Positions 33,306-41,382 are shown, counted from the first letter of the stretch. The stretch is DNA of 64,000 nt from an uncultured Tissierellia bacterium (GCA_937923265.1 CALAJY010000030.1:19732-83731), one strand, 5' to 3'. Program-made: numbers and translations. Notes: a model not told the origin generated them from the letters alone.

Positions 33306-34182
33306 AAAATAATAAGTCCTCTATCATCATATACTGATTCACTAGTATCATTTCCACACCTTATGGACCTATCAAGAGCCATTATTGTTGAAATAACGCC
33401 ATCAATCTTTTCTGTAGATTTTTCCTTATCCGCCTTTATATTTCCAGCAGGGTCTGTTCGAATAAAGATATTATCCATCATACACCTTAAAACAGGATTT
33501 CCTCCCTGAGCTCTTTTGTTGGAGGACTCATATCTTTAAAACCCTGTCCAAAAGGAACTACTGTAAAGCCTATCCCTTCTAAGTTCTGAACCATTTGAAC
33601 TGCTCCCCAACAGTCGAAGGCTATTTCTCGGATGCTATATTTTTCTCCTAAGTCTTCTATAAATTTTTCAATAAAACCATAATGAACTACATTTCCTTCT
33701 GTAGTTTGAATGTATCCTTGCTTTTTCCATAGGTCATAGTTTATGTGGTCTCTTTTTACTCTTAGGTCTAGATTGTCTTCTGGTAACCAAAAGTAAGGGA
33801 TGATTTGAAATTTATCATCTTCATCTAGTGGAGGAAAGATTAAAACAAAAGCTGTAATATCTGTTGTAGATGAAAGGTCAAGCCCTCCGTAACAAACTCT
33901 CCCCTTTAGTTCTTCTTCATCAACTTTAAAATTACATAAGTCCCATTTATCCATTGGCATCCTTCTGACTACTTGTTTGACCCATTGATTAAGCCTTAAT
34001 TGTCTGAAGGAGTTTTCTTCTGCTGGATTTTGTTTTGCCGAGTTAAAAGCCTGTCTTACTTTTCCTATGGGGACTGTGATTCCAAGAGATGGATTTGCCT
34101 TGTATCATACTTTTTCATCAGTCTAGCCATCTTCTCTATCTGCCCCATAAATTACTGGATAAAAAGAGGCACCGTATGGACT
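33302..34182 (-). pseudogene. Phage terminase large subunit remnant
   Basis: The minus strand encodes the C-terminal half of an HK97-type terminase: FYPVIYGADREDG, TDEKV, YKANPSLGITVPIGKVRQ, RQLRLNQWVKQVVRRMPM, GRVCYGGLDLSSTTDI (nuclease-domain start), then DNIFIRTDPAGNIKADKEKS and IMALDRSIRCGNDTSESVYD. Two Trp codons of the family motif W-TDEKV-W have become TAG and TGA, and about ten codons are lost between SPPTKEL and GGNPVLRCMM with a frameshift (stop at 33487). The N-terminal ATPase half is absent. It is AT-rich and clearly of phage origin. The longest intact stretch is 33487-33960. Confidence 0.88.
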
Positions 34183-34237
34183 TTTCTTTTACATGTTCAA
34201 ATTGATTTTACAATCAGCCAAGTTTTTTACTCGATTT

Positions 34238-35578
34238 TTACCAAACTTTGGCTTTGGAAGAGGGTGAAAGACAGCACTCAGGATGGTGTGCCTGCTTTTT
34301 CTTGAGAGACGAAGCCCACTCTTCTTTCTTGCTCTGTAGGGCGATGAAGTTATTGGATGGCATACGAGATCGAACGCTTTCTAAGTCACAGGCATCAAAA
34401 TGGAGGAGGGAGGCGAGCAGGACGGCTCGATTTCCAAAGCGTTGGCGAAGTCCGTAGAGGGCCTGTTCCACCTTTTCCTTCTTATCATGGGCCGGATAAT
34501 CCGCAAAGAAGAGGGTTTGCACATCTCGTTTGCAGGAGACCAGACGATTGGCCCGGAGGGTCATGGATCGGATGGATTGTTTCCAGGTCCAAAGTCTCCG
34601 AAAAGCCTGCAGGCCGGTCTGGGCAAGCTCCATGCTGTTCTGGGTCGGATAGGCGAGAGGAAGGTATTGATCGACATAATGGAGGTCAGTGCCTCGGACG
34701 GAGCAAACCAGTCCGTTTGCCGACAGGCCCTGTTGGATGAGCCGGCGGGAGACTTCCTGGGACAATCGGAGCAGGGCTCGGTAAACTTGCTTTTCGTTTT
34801 TTAAATCATAGCGGAAGGTGGTGCCGCAGCCGATGGATTTGACCGGAGCCCGGAAATCGTAGGGAGCGACCGGCGTGGGGTCCAGCCCATTGGCGGCAAG
34901 GCGGAGCCGGTCTCCGTTGATGCCCAGGAGGGAGTGGATCAGGGAGGGATTGGCCTGTGCCAGGTCCCCGATGCTTTGGATGCCATATTTCTCTAACTTT
35001 TTCGCGGTACGGGGACCCACAAAAATCATGGAGGAAGCGGGAAGCGGCCAGGCGATGGATTGATAGTTGGACGGGTCAATTCGAGTCTGAGCATCCGGCT
35101 TTTTGTAGTCACTGCCCAATTTGGCGAAAATTTTATTATCACTGATGCCGACGGATACCGTGATTCCCAGCTCTTTTTTGATTCGCTGGCGGATGATCCG
35201 GGCAATCTGACTCCCGTCTCCAAAGAGCCGCCGGCTGTGGCTCACATCCAGCCAACACTCGTCGATTCCGAAGGGCTCGACGCGGTCCGTATAGTCCAGG
35301 TAAATGGAATGAGCGAGGCGGGAATACTTGAGATAGAGTTCAAAATGGGCAGGCACGGTAATCAACTGGGGACATTTCTGCCGGGCCTGCCAGATGGCTT
35401 CTCCCGTTTTTACACCACAGCGTTTGGCTTCCTGGGACTTTGCCAGGATAATGCCATGTCTCGCCTCCGGATCCCCGCAGACAGCGACCGCTTTGTTTTG
35501 CAATCGTGGATTTTGTGCTTGTTCGATGGAAGCATAGCAGCTGTTCATATCGATATGTAGAATTTGTCTCTGATTCAT
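34238..35578 (-). CDS. Y-family DNA polymerase (DinB/UmuC type)
   Basis: 446 residues. Y-family polymerases copy past damaged bases. The palm carboxylates are in LHIDMNSCYASIEQ (start) and EPFGIDECWLDVSH; GISDNKIFAKLGSDYKKPDA is the family's conserved loop; a helix-hairpin-helix thumb (FVGPRTAKKLEKYGI) and a little-finger domain follow. The C-terminus (residues ~425-446) is a basic tail with no recognised clamp-binding motif. GGGAGGG precedes the ATG. It diverges from an XRE regulator and an ImmA/IrrE protease, with a repressor-site-containing promoter between them. Confidence 0.93.
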   Translation of the reverse strand: MNQRQILHIDMNSCYASIEQAQNPRLQNKAVAVCGDPEARHGIILAKSQEAKRCGVKTGEAIWQARQKCPQLITVPAHFELYLKYSRLAHSIYLDYTDRVEPFGIDECWLDVSHSRRLFGDGSQIARIIRQRIKKELGITVSVGISDNKIFAKLGSDYKKPDAQTRIDPSNYQSIAWPLPASSMIFVGPRTAKKLEKYGIQSIGDLAQANPSLIHSLLGINGDRLRLAANGLDPTPVAPYDFRAPVKSIGCGTTFRYDLKNEKQVYRALLRLSQEVSRRLIQQGLSANGLVCSVRGTDLHYVDQYLPLAYPTQNSMELAQTGLQAFRRLWTWKQSIRSMTLRANRLVSCKRDVQTLFFADYPAHDKKEKVEQALYGLRQRFGNRAVLLASLLHFDACDLESVRSRMPSNNFIALQSKKEEWASSLKKKQAHHPECCLSPSSKAKVW

Positions 35579-35628
35579 GGTCCCTCCCGAGGTTACGGCT
35601 TGTTGGCAAATGTGAAAAATGATACGAT

Positions 35629-35686
35629 ATAGGAAGATTAAATTCCTATCTGTGAGAAGTATAGGAAATTTAAATTCCTATGTCAA
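35629..35686 (-). promoter_or_regulatory. dinB promoter with twin repressor operators
   Basis: Two inverted repeats share arms ATAGGAA/TTCCTAT around a 7-base centre: operator 1 at 35629-35649 and operator 2 at 35661-35681, 32 bases centre to centre (about three helical turns). On the minus strand TTGACA (35681-35686) and TATACT (35658-35663) are 17 bases apart, and operator 2 fills that spacer; operator 1 lies at the start point. Binding by the XRE protein would block dinB and probably also its own promoter. Confidence 0.82.
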
Positions 35687-35721
35687 GAAAAAAGAGAAGA
35701 TAAGTTTCATAAGGAGGGGTT

Positions 35722-36090
35722 ATGGACTTTGGAGAGATGGTGAAGCAGTTACGGGTGGACAAGGGACTTACGCAAAAAGACCTGGCCAAAGAACTGGGAG
35801 TGTCCATGCGGACGGTGGTGAATTATGAGGGGGGGAAGAGCTATCCCAAGGATCGCAATCTCTACCAGAAGCTGGCGAACTATTTTGATGTGTCGATCCA
35901 TACTCTGCTCACGGGAGAACGGATGAGGCTTCCCCAGAATCCGGAAAAGCCGGAGAGCGCAGAGAAGCTCATCCAAAGGGCACGGGCGATGTTTGCGGGA
36001 GGAAAATTGAGCGAAGCGGATAAGGACGCGGTGATGCGAGCCATTCAAGAGGCCTATTGGGATGCGAAAGCGGAGAAAAGCAAGAAATAG
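35722..36090 (+). CDS. XRE-family transcriptional regulator (ImmR-like)
   Basis: 122 residues. The N-terminal helix-turn-helix reads LRVDKGLTQKDLAKELGVSM then RTVVNYEGGKSYPKDRNL, a Cro/CI domain. Residues ~70-122 form a helical tail, perhaps for dimerisation or for cleavage. AAGGAGGGG precedes the ATG. The next gene, 13 bases on, is an ImmA/IrrE metalloprotease; such pairs (ImmR-ImmA, DdrO-IrrE) relieve repression by cleaving the regulator after DNA damage. The likely target is the divergent polymerase gene through the twin operators. Confidence 0.9.
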   Translation: MDFGEMVKQLRVDKGLTQKDLAKELGVSMRTVVNYEGGKSYPKDRNLYQKLANYFDVSIHTLLTGERMRLPQNPEKPESAEKLIQRARAMFAGGKLSEADKDAVMRAIQEAYWDAKAEKSKK

Positions 36091-36103
36091 AAAGAGACGG
36101 AAA

Positions 36104-36619
36104 ATGCGGGATATTGAAGGACTGGTCCAAGACCTCATCCAAACCTATCATAGCCGAGATCCGGAGGAGCTCATCCGGTGCCTGGACATTCATCTTTACG
36201 AGCGAACGGACTTTCAGCAACTCTTGGGGATGTACATGGAGGTGGAAGGACGGAAGTGTATTTTTCTCAAAGCGGATTTGGAAGAGGCGGAGCGAAACAT
36301 GATCCTGGCCCATGAATTGGGCCATGCGCTTCTCCATCGGGAAGAGGCGGCGATGATGGAAATCATGAACATGACCTTCTTTTCGATGACCGAGAAGCCG
36401 GAATATGAGGCCAATGTATTTGCTGCCCATCTCTTGATTCCCGCGGAAGAGGTGGAGGCCCTCCAGGAAGAGGACTGGGATGTGGTAACCATGGCGAAGG
36501 CCCTTCGGGTGAACGTGTCCTTGCTTCTCATCAAACTCCATGAGATGAAGCGGAAGGGCTATCGCATTTCCCTGGATCGCCTGCCGCGGGCCGACTTTTT
36601 GGGACATTTACCGGACTGA
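36104..36619 (+). CDS. ImmA/IrrE family metallo-endopeptidase
   Basis: 171 residues. The zinc motif HELGH is in MILAHELGHALLHREE (about residue 70), with the downstream acidic ligand expected in YEANVFAAHLLIPAEEV, another family signature. ImmA/IrrE proteases cut a cognate XRE repressor. The start at 36104 was chosen because it lies 13 bases after the regulator's stop; the frame opens further upstream inside that gene. The two form one operon. No integrase or conjugation gene is near, so this is either a stable chromosomal module or a leftover of an element. Confidence 0.9.
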   Translation: MRDIEGLVQDLIQTYHSRDPEELIRCLDIHLYERTDFQQLLGMYMEVEGRKCIFLKADLEEAERNMILAHELGHALLHREEAAMMEIMNMTFFSMTEKPEYEANVFAAHLLIPAEEVEALQEEDWDVVTMAKALRVNVSLLLIKLHEMKRKGYRISLDRLPRADFLGHLPD

Positions 36620-36639
36620 TTCCCCGTAAATTTTTTCAT

Positions 36640-36668
36640 GAAAAAGGGTGGACCGGAAGGTCCACCCT
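36640..36668 (-). terminator. Terminator of the DUF368-NYN operon
   Basis: AGGGTGGACC/GGTCCACCCT with a 4-base loop; the T run follows only on the minus strand, so it serves the leftward operon. Confidence 0.9.
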
Positions 36669-36682
36669 GACACAGGCACCGC

Positions 36683-37546
36683 TTAGCTCTGGTAATGGCC
36701 TGTTTTGATGCGAATAAAAATCTGTTTGGCTCCCGCCTCGGAAGACGAGCGCGCTTCCAAATCGAAGTCTCCCAGGGATTTCACAAAGTCCACGAGTTTT
36801 CGATGCCCGTAATTTCTTACATCGAAATCCGGGTAGCGCTTGGAAAGCTGGTTTCCCAGGTTCGCAAGCGACATCCAACTATCATCATCGGAGTTCTCAA
36901 CGATAATGCTCTTGAGGGTCCTCCGAATGGTGGAGAGTTTGGTTTGGGGCTGTGGAAGGTCTTTGGACTTGGGAGGCCGCAATTTCTCGTGTCCTCGACT
37001 TCCCCCCTTCTTCCCGGGTCCCGGATCCTTGCTGCTGCATGGCCCGGTCTCTGCATTGCCGCTCCCTTCGTCTTCCCCCGCCAGGGTCTCTCCGCCCTCC
37101 TCTTCCTTGGATTCATAGAGAATATCCAGGTACTTGAAGGAATTGCAGGCCGAGATAAAGGCCGAGGGGGTCTTGCTTTCTCCCATGCCAATGACGTTCA
37201 TCGCGGATTCCCGGAGCCGGGAGGCCAGACGGGTAAAATCGCTGTCCGAGGAGACAAGGACGAAACCATCGACACTCAGGGTGTAGAGGATATCCATGGC
37301 ATCGATGATCATAGCACTGTCGGAGGAGTTTTTGCCCTCCGTATAGCTGTATTGCTGGATGGGGGTAATGGAGTTCTCCAGGAGCAGGCCCTTCCAGCCG
37401 TTGTTTCGGGTACTGGTCCAGTCCCCATAGATTCTCCGATACGTGGTGATTCCGTAACTGGACACCTCGTCAAAAATAATCTTGATGTATTTCGGAGAAA
37501 CATTCTCCGCATCGATTAGCACCGCATATCTTGCTTCATCACTCAT
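36683..37546 (-). CDS. NYN-domain putative RNase with C-terminal LOTUS (OST-HTH) domain
   Basis: 287 residues. The N-terminal PIN-like NYN domain has the acidic residues in YAVLIDAENVSP, GKNSSDSAMIIDAMD and LVSSDSDFTRLASRLRE. A Gly/Lys/Pro-rich linker covers residues ~150-205, then a LOTUS/OST-HTH domain (SWMSLANLGNQLSKRYPDFD then NYGHRKLVDFVKSLGDFDL) that is thought to bind RNA. The pairing suggests an RNA-processing nuclease. Its ATG overlaps the end of the DUF368 gene by 8 bases, so they are cotranslated. Substrate unknown. Confidence 0.88.
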   Translation of the reverse strand: MSDEARYAVLIDAENVSPKYIKIIFDEVSSYGITTYRRIYGDWTSTRNNGWKGLLLENSITPIQQYSYTEGKNSSDSAMIIDAMDILYTLSVDGFVLVSSDSDFTRLASRLRESAMNVIGMGESKTPSAFISACNSFKYLDILYESKEEEGGETLAGEDEGSGNAETGPCSSKDPGPGKKGGSRGHEKLRPPKSKDLPQPQTKLSTIRRTLKSIIVENSDDDSWMSLANLGNQLSKRYPDFDVRNYGHRKLVDFVKSLGDFDLEARSSSEAGAKQIFIRIKTGHYQS

Positions 37547-38432
37547 GATCCACCTTCTCTTCTAACTTGCTGAATAGGTAACTGGAGACAATTCCCGCCA
37601 GAAGCATGCCGATTCCAAAGAGGAGAGCCGGGGCGAAACTCAGACCGCTCTGTGCCAACCCCGTGCTTGTATAGGCAGGAAAGATAATGGCTGGGAAAAT
37701 TCCCAGGGTCGATCCCACCACCATGCCCAGAATGGAATGGTACATGCGGGAATAGTGGTGGTGAAAGAGCCAGGCAACCAATTTTGAGGTTGCGATGATG
37801 CAGACCAGGGCTCCGGCGATAAAGGGCAGGAGCATGGAAAAATCAAAGGAAGAGATTCCGGCTGCCATCTTATCGTAGAGGCCAAAATAGATTAAGAAGT
37901 TGCTGGGGCTCATCCCGGGGACGACAAAGCCCAGGGCAACCAGGGCCCCGGAAAAGAACCAGACCACGGGATTTGGCCGGACCGTGGGGAAGTCCTTTCC
38001 CAAAAACATCATGCCGAAGATGACGGCGGCCCATAGGATGAGGAGGACAAGATCCCAGTGGTCTCTGCCTTCCTTTCCCGCCTGTCGGTAGAGCGAAGGG
38101 AAGGTACCGATCACAAAACCGATGAAGAGACAGACAAACTGTGCCTGGTATTGCCCAAAGGCTTTTTCCACAAAAACCGAGAACAGAAGGATTCCCAATA
38201 CTCCGCCAATGCCAACGGGAATGAAGTAGCGCACATTGTCCATAAACTGGTGTTTGAGATTCGACAGAAAGTGAATCAAGGGATCGTAGAATCCGAAGAT
38301 CACCGAGAGGACACCGCCCGAGAGACCGGGAAGAATGGCACCAATCCCAACTAGAATCCCCTTCAACAGGCGAAGCAACCAGTTTGCAACCGTGGGCTGC
38401 GAGTTTGGGGCTTGATGGATATCGTTATTCAA
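37539..38432 (-). CDS. DUF368 membrane protein (undecaprenyl-phosphate translocase family, PopT-like)
   Basis: 297 residues, about eight membrane segments. The duplicated family motif appears as GAILPGLSGGVLSVIFGFYDP near the start and GFVVPGMSPSNFLIYFGLYD in the middle. DUF368 proteins have been reported to flip C55-P back to the inner leaflet for wall synthesis. The start is set at the TTG at 38432, 6 bases after AAAGGAG; an upstream ATG at 38519 has no ribosome site and adds an unrelated polar stretch. It overlaps the NYN gene downstream. UppP, the preceding step of carrier recycling, is at 24.0 kb. Confidence 0.9.
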   Translation of the reverse strand: MNNDIHQAPNSQPTVANWLLRLLKGILVGIGAILPGLSGGVLSVIFGFYDPLIHFLSNLKHQFMDNVRYFIPVGIGGVLGILLFSVFVEKAFGQYQAQFVCLFIGFVIGTFPSLYRQAGKEGRDHWDLVLLILWAAVIFGMMFLGKDFPTVRPNPVVWFFSGALVALGFVVPGMSPSNFLIYFGLYDKMAAGISSFDFSMLLPFIAGALVCIIATSKLVAWLFHHHYSRMYHSILGMVVGSTLGIFPAIIFPAYTSTGLAQSGLSFAPALLFGIGMLLAGIVSSYLFSKLEEKVDHE

Positions 38433-38524
38433 AATAGACTCCTTTTCTTTTTCGTAATCACTTCCCTTATTGTAACCGATTTGACGGGATACCGTGGAAT
38501 TACTACAATAAAACCACAATCAAT

Positions 38525-38672
38525 GACTAGGGGTGCCATGGCTGAGAAGACAGTAGTCTAACCCTTTACCTGATCTATGTAATAATAGCGTAGGGAAGTT
38601 TTATATTCGATACTATCCATTCTCCGGCAAAGATTCTGTATTGGCACCCTCCGTCTGAAATTATGAAGGAGG
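38525..38672 (+). promoter_or_regulatory. TPP riboswitch controlling thiT (translational type)
   Basis: The THI-element landmarks occur in order: ACTAGGGGTGCC, GGCTGAGA, ACCCTTTACCTGATCT and AATAATAGCGTAGGGAAG (38525-38600). Downstream, GGCACCCTCC (38643-38652) can pair either with GGGGTGCC of the aptamer or, through CCTCC, with the GGAGG ribosome site of thiT at 38668-38672. TPP binding would free this strand to cover the ribosome site and turn translation off. No T-run terminator is present. Confidence 0.93.
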
Positions 38673-38680
38673 ATTTTTTT

Positions 38681-39292
38681 ATGTCAGAAATGCAGTCCCG
38701 GGGCAGGACGTCGGTACAAATGTTGGCAGAGGCGGGAGTTCTCATCGCCTTGGCCAAGGTTTTGGATATGATTGTCCTGTTCAAAGGAATCAATGGGGGA
38801 AGTGTCACCCTGGCCGCCATGGCACCGATTTTCATCTTTTCGATTCGTTGGGGGGTAAAATGGGGCGTGTTGGCAGGTGCCGTTTTCGGCCTTCTGCAGA
38901 TGCTTTTAGGAGGCTACATTGTGCATCCGCTTCAGGCAATCCTGGATTACCCGCTTGCCTTTGCCATGTTGGGATTCTGTGCCCTGCCCAAGGGAAGAGG
39001 ACACCATGAATTCAAGTATTACATTCCCAGCACCTTGTTTGCCATCTTCCTGCGTTTTGTTTGCCATTTTCTTTCCGGAATTATTTTCTATGGATCGGTA
39101 GACTTTACCAAGGGGGGAGCGAGCCTGATGGATGCGTTGAATCCCGCCAATCTTTTTAACTGGGGTTCCATCAGCTACAGTGTCACCTATAACCTGGGCT
39201 ACCTGCTTCCCGATGCCTTGATTTGCTTGGTGGTTTTGGCCCTTCTCTGGAAACCACTGAACACGCTTCTCATTCCCCAGTACAAGAACTAA
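38681..39292 (+). CDS. thiT: ECF-type thiamine transporter ThiT
   Basis: 203 residues, six membrane segments. ThiT is the thiamine-binding S component of an energy-coupling-factor transporter that shares its EcfAAT module; those genes are not here. Family features are EAGVLIALAKVLDMI, GGSVTLAAMAPIFIFSIRWG and, in the C-terminal half, FNWGSISYSVTYNLGYLLPD, containing the Trp/Tyr/Asn residues of the thiamine site. The start is the ATG at 38681, 8 bases after AAGGAGG. The TPP riboswitch upstream confirms the assignment. A terminator follows. Confidence 0.96.
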   Translation: MSEMQSRGRTSVQMLAEAGVLIALAKVLDMIVLFKGINGGSVTLAAMAPIFIFSIRWGVKWGVLAGAVFGLLQMLLGGYIVHPLQAILDYPLAFAMLGFCALPKGRGHHEFKYYIPSTLFAIFLRFVCHFLSGIIFYGSVDFTKGGASLMDALNPANLFNWGSISYSVTYNLGYLLPDALICLVVLALLWKPLNTLLIPQYKN

Positions 39293-39302
39293 GAAAAACA
39301 AC

Positions 39303-39332
39303 GGGATCCGGATCTTCCGGATCCCTTTTTTT
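39303..39332 (+). terminator. Terminator after thiT
   Basis: GGGATCCGG/CCGGATCCC stem with 5-base loop and T7. Confidence 0.93.
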
Positions 39333-39428
39333 GCCGGTTTCCCGCTATTTCAGGGGGAAAAAATTTAGAGGGGAGAGGTTGACGGTCCGGGGCTCCCGTG
39401 GTAAATTTATACTGCAAACGTTTATCAA

Positions 39429-39451
39429 AGCCGCGGTTTTCCGCGGTTTTA
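39429..39451 (+). terminator. Short hairpin with T run in the sdaAB leader, possible attenuator
   Basis: CCGCGG TTTT CCGCGG TTTT, 42 bases before the sdaAB start. Six G/C pairs and only four T, so termination may be partial. Confidence 0.45.
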
Positions 39452-39492
39452 TCACGTTGAGAAGTCATTATAAGGTGCTTGAAGGAGAAGAA

Positions 39493-40152
39493 ATGAAAAA
39501 ATACACCCTGTTTGATATTATGGGGCCGATTATGATGGGACCCTCTTCCTCGCATACGGCAGGTTCCTGTCGCATTTCCCGCCTTGGGCGGAAGATCTGT
39601 GGGCCCGGATTTCATAAAGTAAGTTATTACCTCTATGGCTCTTTTGCGGATACGTATTTGGGTCATGGAACGGATAAGGCCCTGGTGGCAGGCTCTTTGG
39701 ATATGGATGTGGACGATGCCCGCCTTCCCCATTCCTTCTCGGTTGCGGATGAGCAGGGTTTAGAATATGAATTCCTACCAATCTATGACGTGGAGATGCC
39801 CTATGCCAATACGGTTCGGATTGTCATGGAGTATGAGAATGGAAAAACACAGGAGATTGTCGGGGCCTCCATCGGGGGAGGAAATGTGTTGATCACCCAG
39901 GTCAATGGCGTTTCCTTTGATTACTCGGCGACCCACCCCAGCATAATTTTACGTACGGATCATGCGGGAGAGGAAGGAAACGAAGTTTGTCAGTCCTTAA
40001 AAGAAAAGGGATATGCGATTAAGCGCTTCCGGGAAGATGACCGGGGGAATGCGGTGCTTTATTTTTTGGATCTTGACGGAGCCTTAAAGGAAGAGGACAA
40101 ACAGGAAATCTTGCAGGACGGCCGCTTTGAGGAACGGCTGTATTTATCCTAG
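39493..40152 (+). CDS. sdaAB: L-serine dehydratase, iron-sulfur type, beta subunit
   Basis: 219 residues. With SdaAA it deaminates L-serine to pyruvate and ammonia using an oxygen-sensitive 4Fe-4S cluster. The opening FDIMGPIMMGPSSSHTAGSC is the family hallmark; the C-terminal part is an ACT-like or ASB regulatory domain. The start is the ATG at 39493 after GAAGGAG; the frame is open further upstream but crosses the thiT terminator. It is followed by sdaAA after 16 bases. Confidence 0.95.
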   Translation: MKKYTLFDIMGPIMMGPSSSHTAGSCRISRLGRKICGPGFHKVSYYLYGSFADTYLGHGTDKALVAGSLDMDVDDARLPHSFSVADEQGLEYEFLPIYDVEMPYANTVRIVMEYENGKTQEIVGASIGGGNVLITQVNGVSFDYSATHPSIILRTDHAGEEGNEVCQSLKEKGYAIKRFREDDRGNAVLYFLDLDGALKEEDKQEILQDGRFEERLYLS

Positions 40153-40168
40153 GAAAACAGGGGGAAGC

Positions 40169-41071
40169 ATGTACTATACACAGGAAGAACTGATGCAGTA
40201 TTCCCAGGAGAGCGGGAAGTCACTGGCAGAAATTGTCTTGGACAGTGAAGTCGAAGACACGAACACACCGAAAGAGGAGATTCTCAACACCCTCCGCCGG
40301 ATGGTGAATGTCATGGAGGATTCCGCCAAGGAGTTTTTGGACAAGGAATCCGTCACAAAGATGTCCTTGGTGAGCGGATACTCCAAGAAATTACAGGCCT
40401 ACCGGGAAAAGAAGAGTCTGTGTGGCGATGTCATCATCAATGCCATGGCAAAGGCCTTTTCCACGGTGGAATGCAATGCCACCATGGGTCGGGTGGTCGC
40501 TGCGCCCACGGCGGGATCAGCGGGCATCGTCCCCGCGGCTTTGATGACCTATAAAGATCGCTTCGGGGCAGACCAAGACCGGCTGGTGGAAGCCCTGTTG
40601 AATGCGACCGCCATCGGCCATCTCATCGGCCATTACGGAACCTTTGCGGGAGCAGAAGGAGGCTGTCAGGCCGAGTGCGGTTCGGCTTCTGCCATGGCCT
40701 CCGCGGCCCTGGTGGGTCTTCAGGGAGGTACGATGGAGCAGATGTTTACGGCGGCCAGCATTTCCATCATGAACATCTTGGGCATGGTCTGTGATCCCGT
40801 GGGTGGATTTGTGGAATACCCCTGTGGTTTCCGGAATGCTTCGGGAGTCGTCAATGCGATGATTTCTGCCGATATGGCCCTAAGCGGCTTCCGCTGTGTG
40901 ATTCCCTTTGACCAGATTGCCGTGGTCATGGGAGAGGTGGGAAGGAGCCTGCCCTCCAGTCTTCGTGAGACAGGGGTCGGCGGAATTGCGGGCACTCCCA
41001 AGGGCAAGGAACTGAGGGACCAGTTTATCGCAAAGTGCAAGGCCGAAGGCAAACGGAAACGAAGAAAATAG
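40169..41071 (+). CDS. sdaAA: L-serine dehydratase, iron-sulfur type, alpha subunit
   Basis: 300 residues. The cluster-binding and active region is visible: AAPTAGSAGIVPAAL, GGCQAECGSASAMAS and GMVCDPVGGFVEYPC, giving the conserved cysteines. Ends with a basic tail (GKRKRRK). GGGGAAG lies before the ATG at 40169; an earlier in-frame ATG at 40127 would overlap sdaAB. Two-subunit organisation is typical of Gram-positive anaerobes that ferment serine. Confidence 0.96.
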   Translation: MYYTQEELMQYSQESGKSLAEIVLDSEVEDTNTPKEEILNTLRRMVNVMEDSAKEFLDKESVTKMSLVSGYSKKLQAYREKKSLCGDVIINAMAKAFSTVECNATMGRVVAAPTAGSAGIVPAALMTYKDRFGADQDRLVEALLNATAIGHLIGHYGTFAGAEGGCQAECGSASAMASAALVGLQGGTMEQMFTAASISIMNILGMVCDPVGGFVEYPCGFRNASGVVNAMISADMALSGFRCVIPFDQIAVVMGEVGRSLPSSLRETGVGGIAGTPKGKELRDQFIAKCKAEGKRKRRK

Positions 41072-41081
41072 AGACCCTACA

Positions 41082-41127
41082 AGGTCCCGTGGGAGAGCGG
41101 TTTTCGGCTTTTCCACGGGACCTTTTT
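41082..41127 (+). terminator. Terminator after sdaAA
   Basis: AGGTCCCGTGG/CCACGGGACCT stem followed by T5. Confidence 0.92.
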
Positions 41128-41212
41128 GTTGCACGGAACGAAAGCGCGTTGCAAATTTGCCTGTTTTGGAATTATGGGTTACCATAAAGCCGTTAAAAGA
41201 AAACTGAACCAT

Positions 41213-41382
41213 CATGATAGAGGTGCGGTTGCTAAGAGTAGCGAAACGGAACTGGGAATTGCCGTTTCGAGAAAGGAGTAATCGCCGAGGAGCGATTGTT
41301 GTGAACCTACACAAGGTCGTGTCCGGGGCAAGAGAGAATATTTCTTGCACTGTCGTCCTCAGGGACGGAGAGCTGTCACGAC
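41213..41382 (+). promoter_or_regulatory. Lysine riboswitch (L-box)
   Basis: Conserved segments match the L-box in order: ATGATAGAGGTGCGG, CTAAGAGTAGC, AAGGAGTAATCGCCGAGG, GGTCGTGTCCGGGG, and CACTGTCGTCCTCAGG ... GAGAGCTGTCACGA closing the aptamer. It lies upstream of an NhaC-type transporter. The following 97 bases contain GAATCGAG/CTCGATTC (41416-41442) and GAGC/GCTC (41455-41466) hairpins right before the ribosome site but no T run, so control is probably at translation initiation. Confidence 0.93.

Noticed and set aside
33302..34182. Stop-codon recoding in the terminase (TGA or TAG read as Trp)
   Set aside because: Both stops sit at Trp positions, but there is also a deletion with frameshift and loss of the N-terminal half, so decay is simpler; neighbouring host genes use TGA and TAG as ordinary stops.
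39223..39492. N-terminal extension of the serine dehydratase beta subunit
   Set aside because: Open frame only; it crosses the thiT terminator and leader hairpin, and the real start at 39493 has a good ribosome site and the family's N-terminus.
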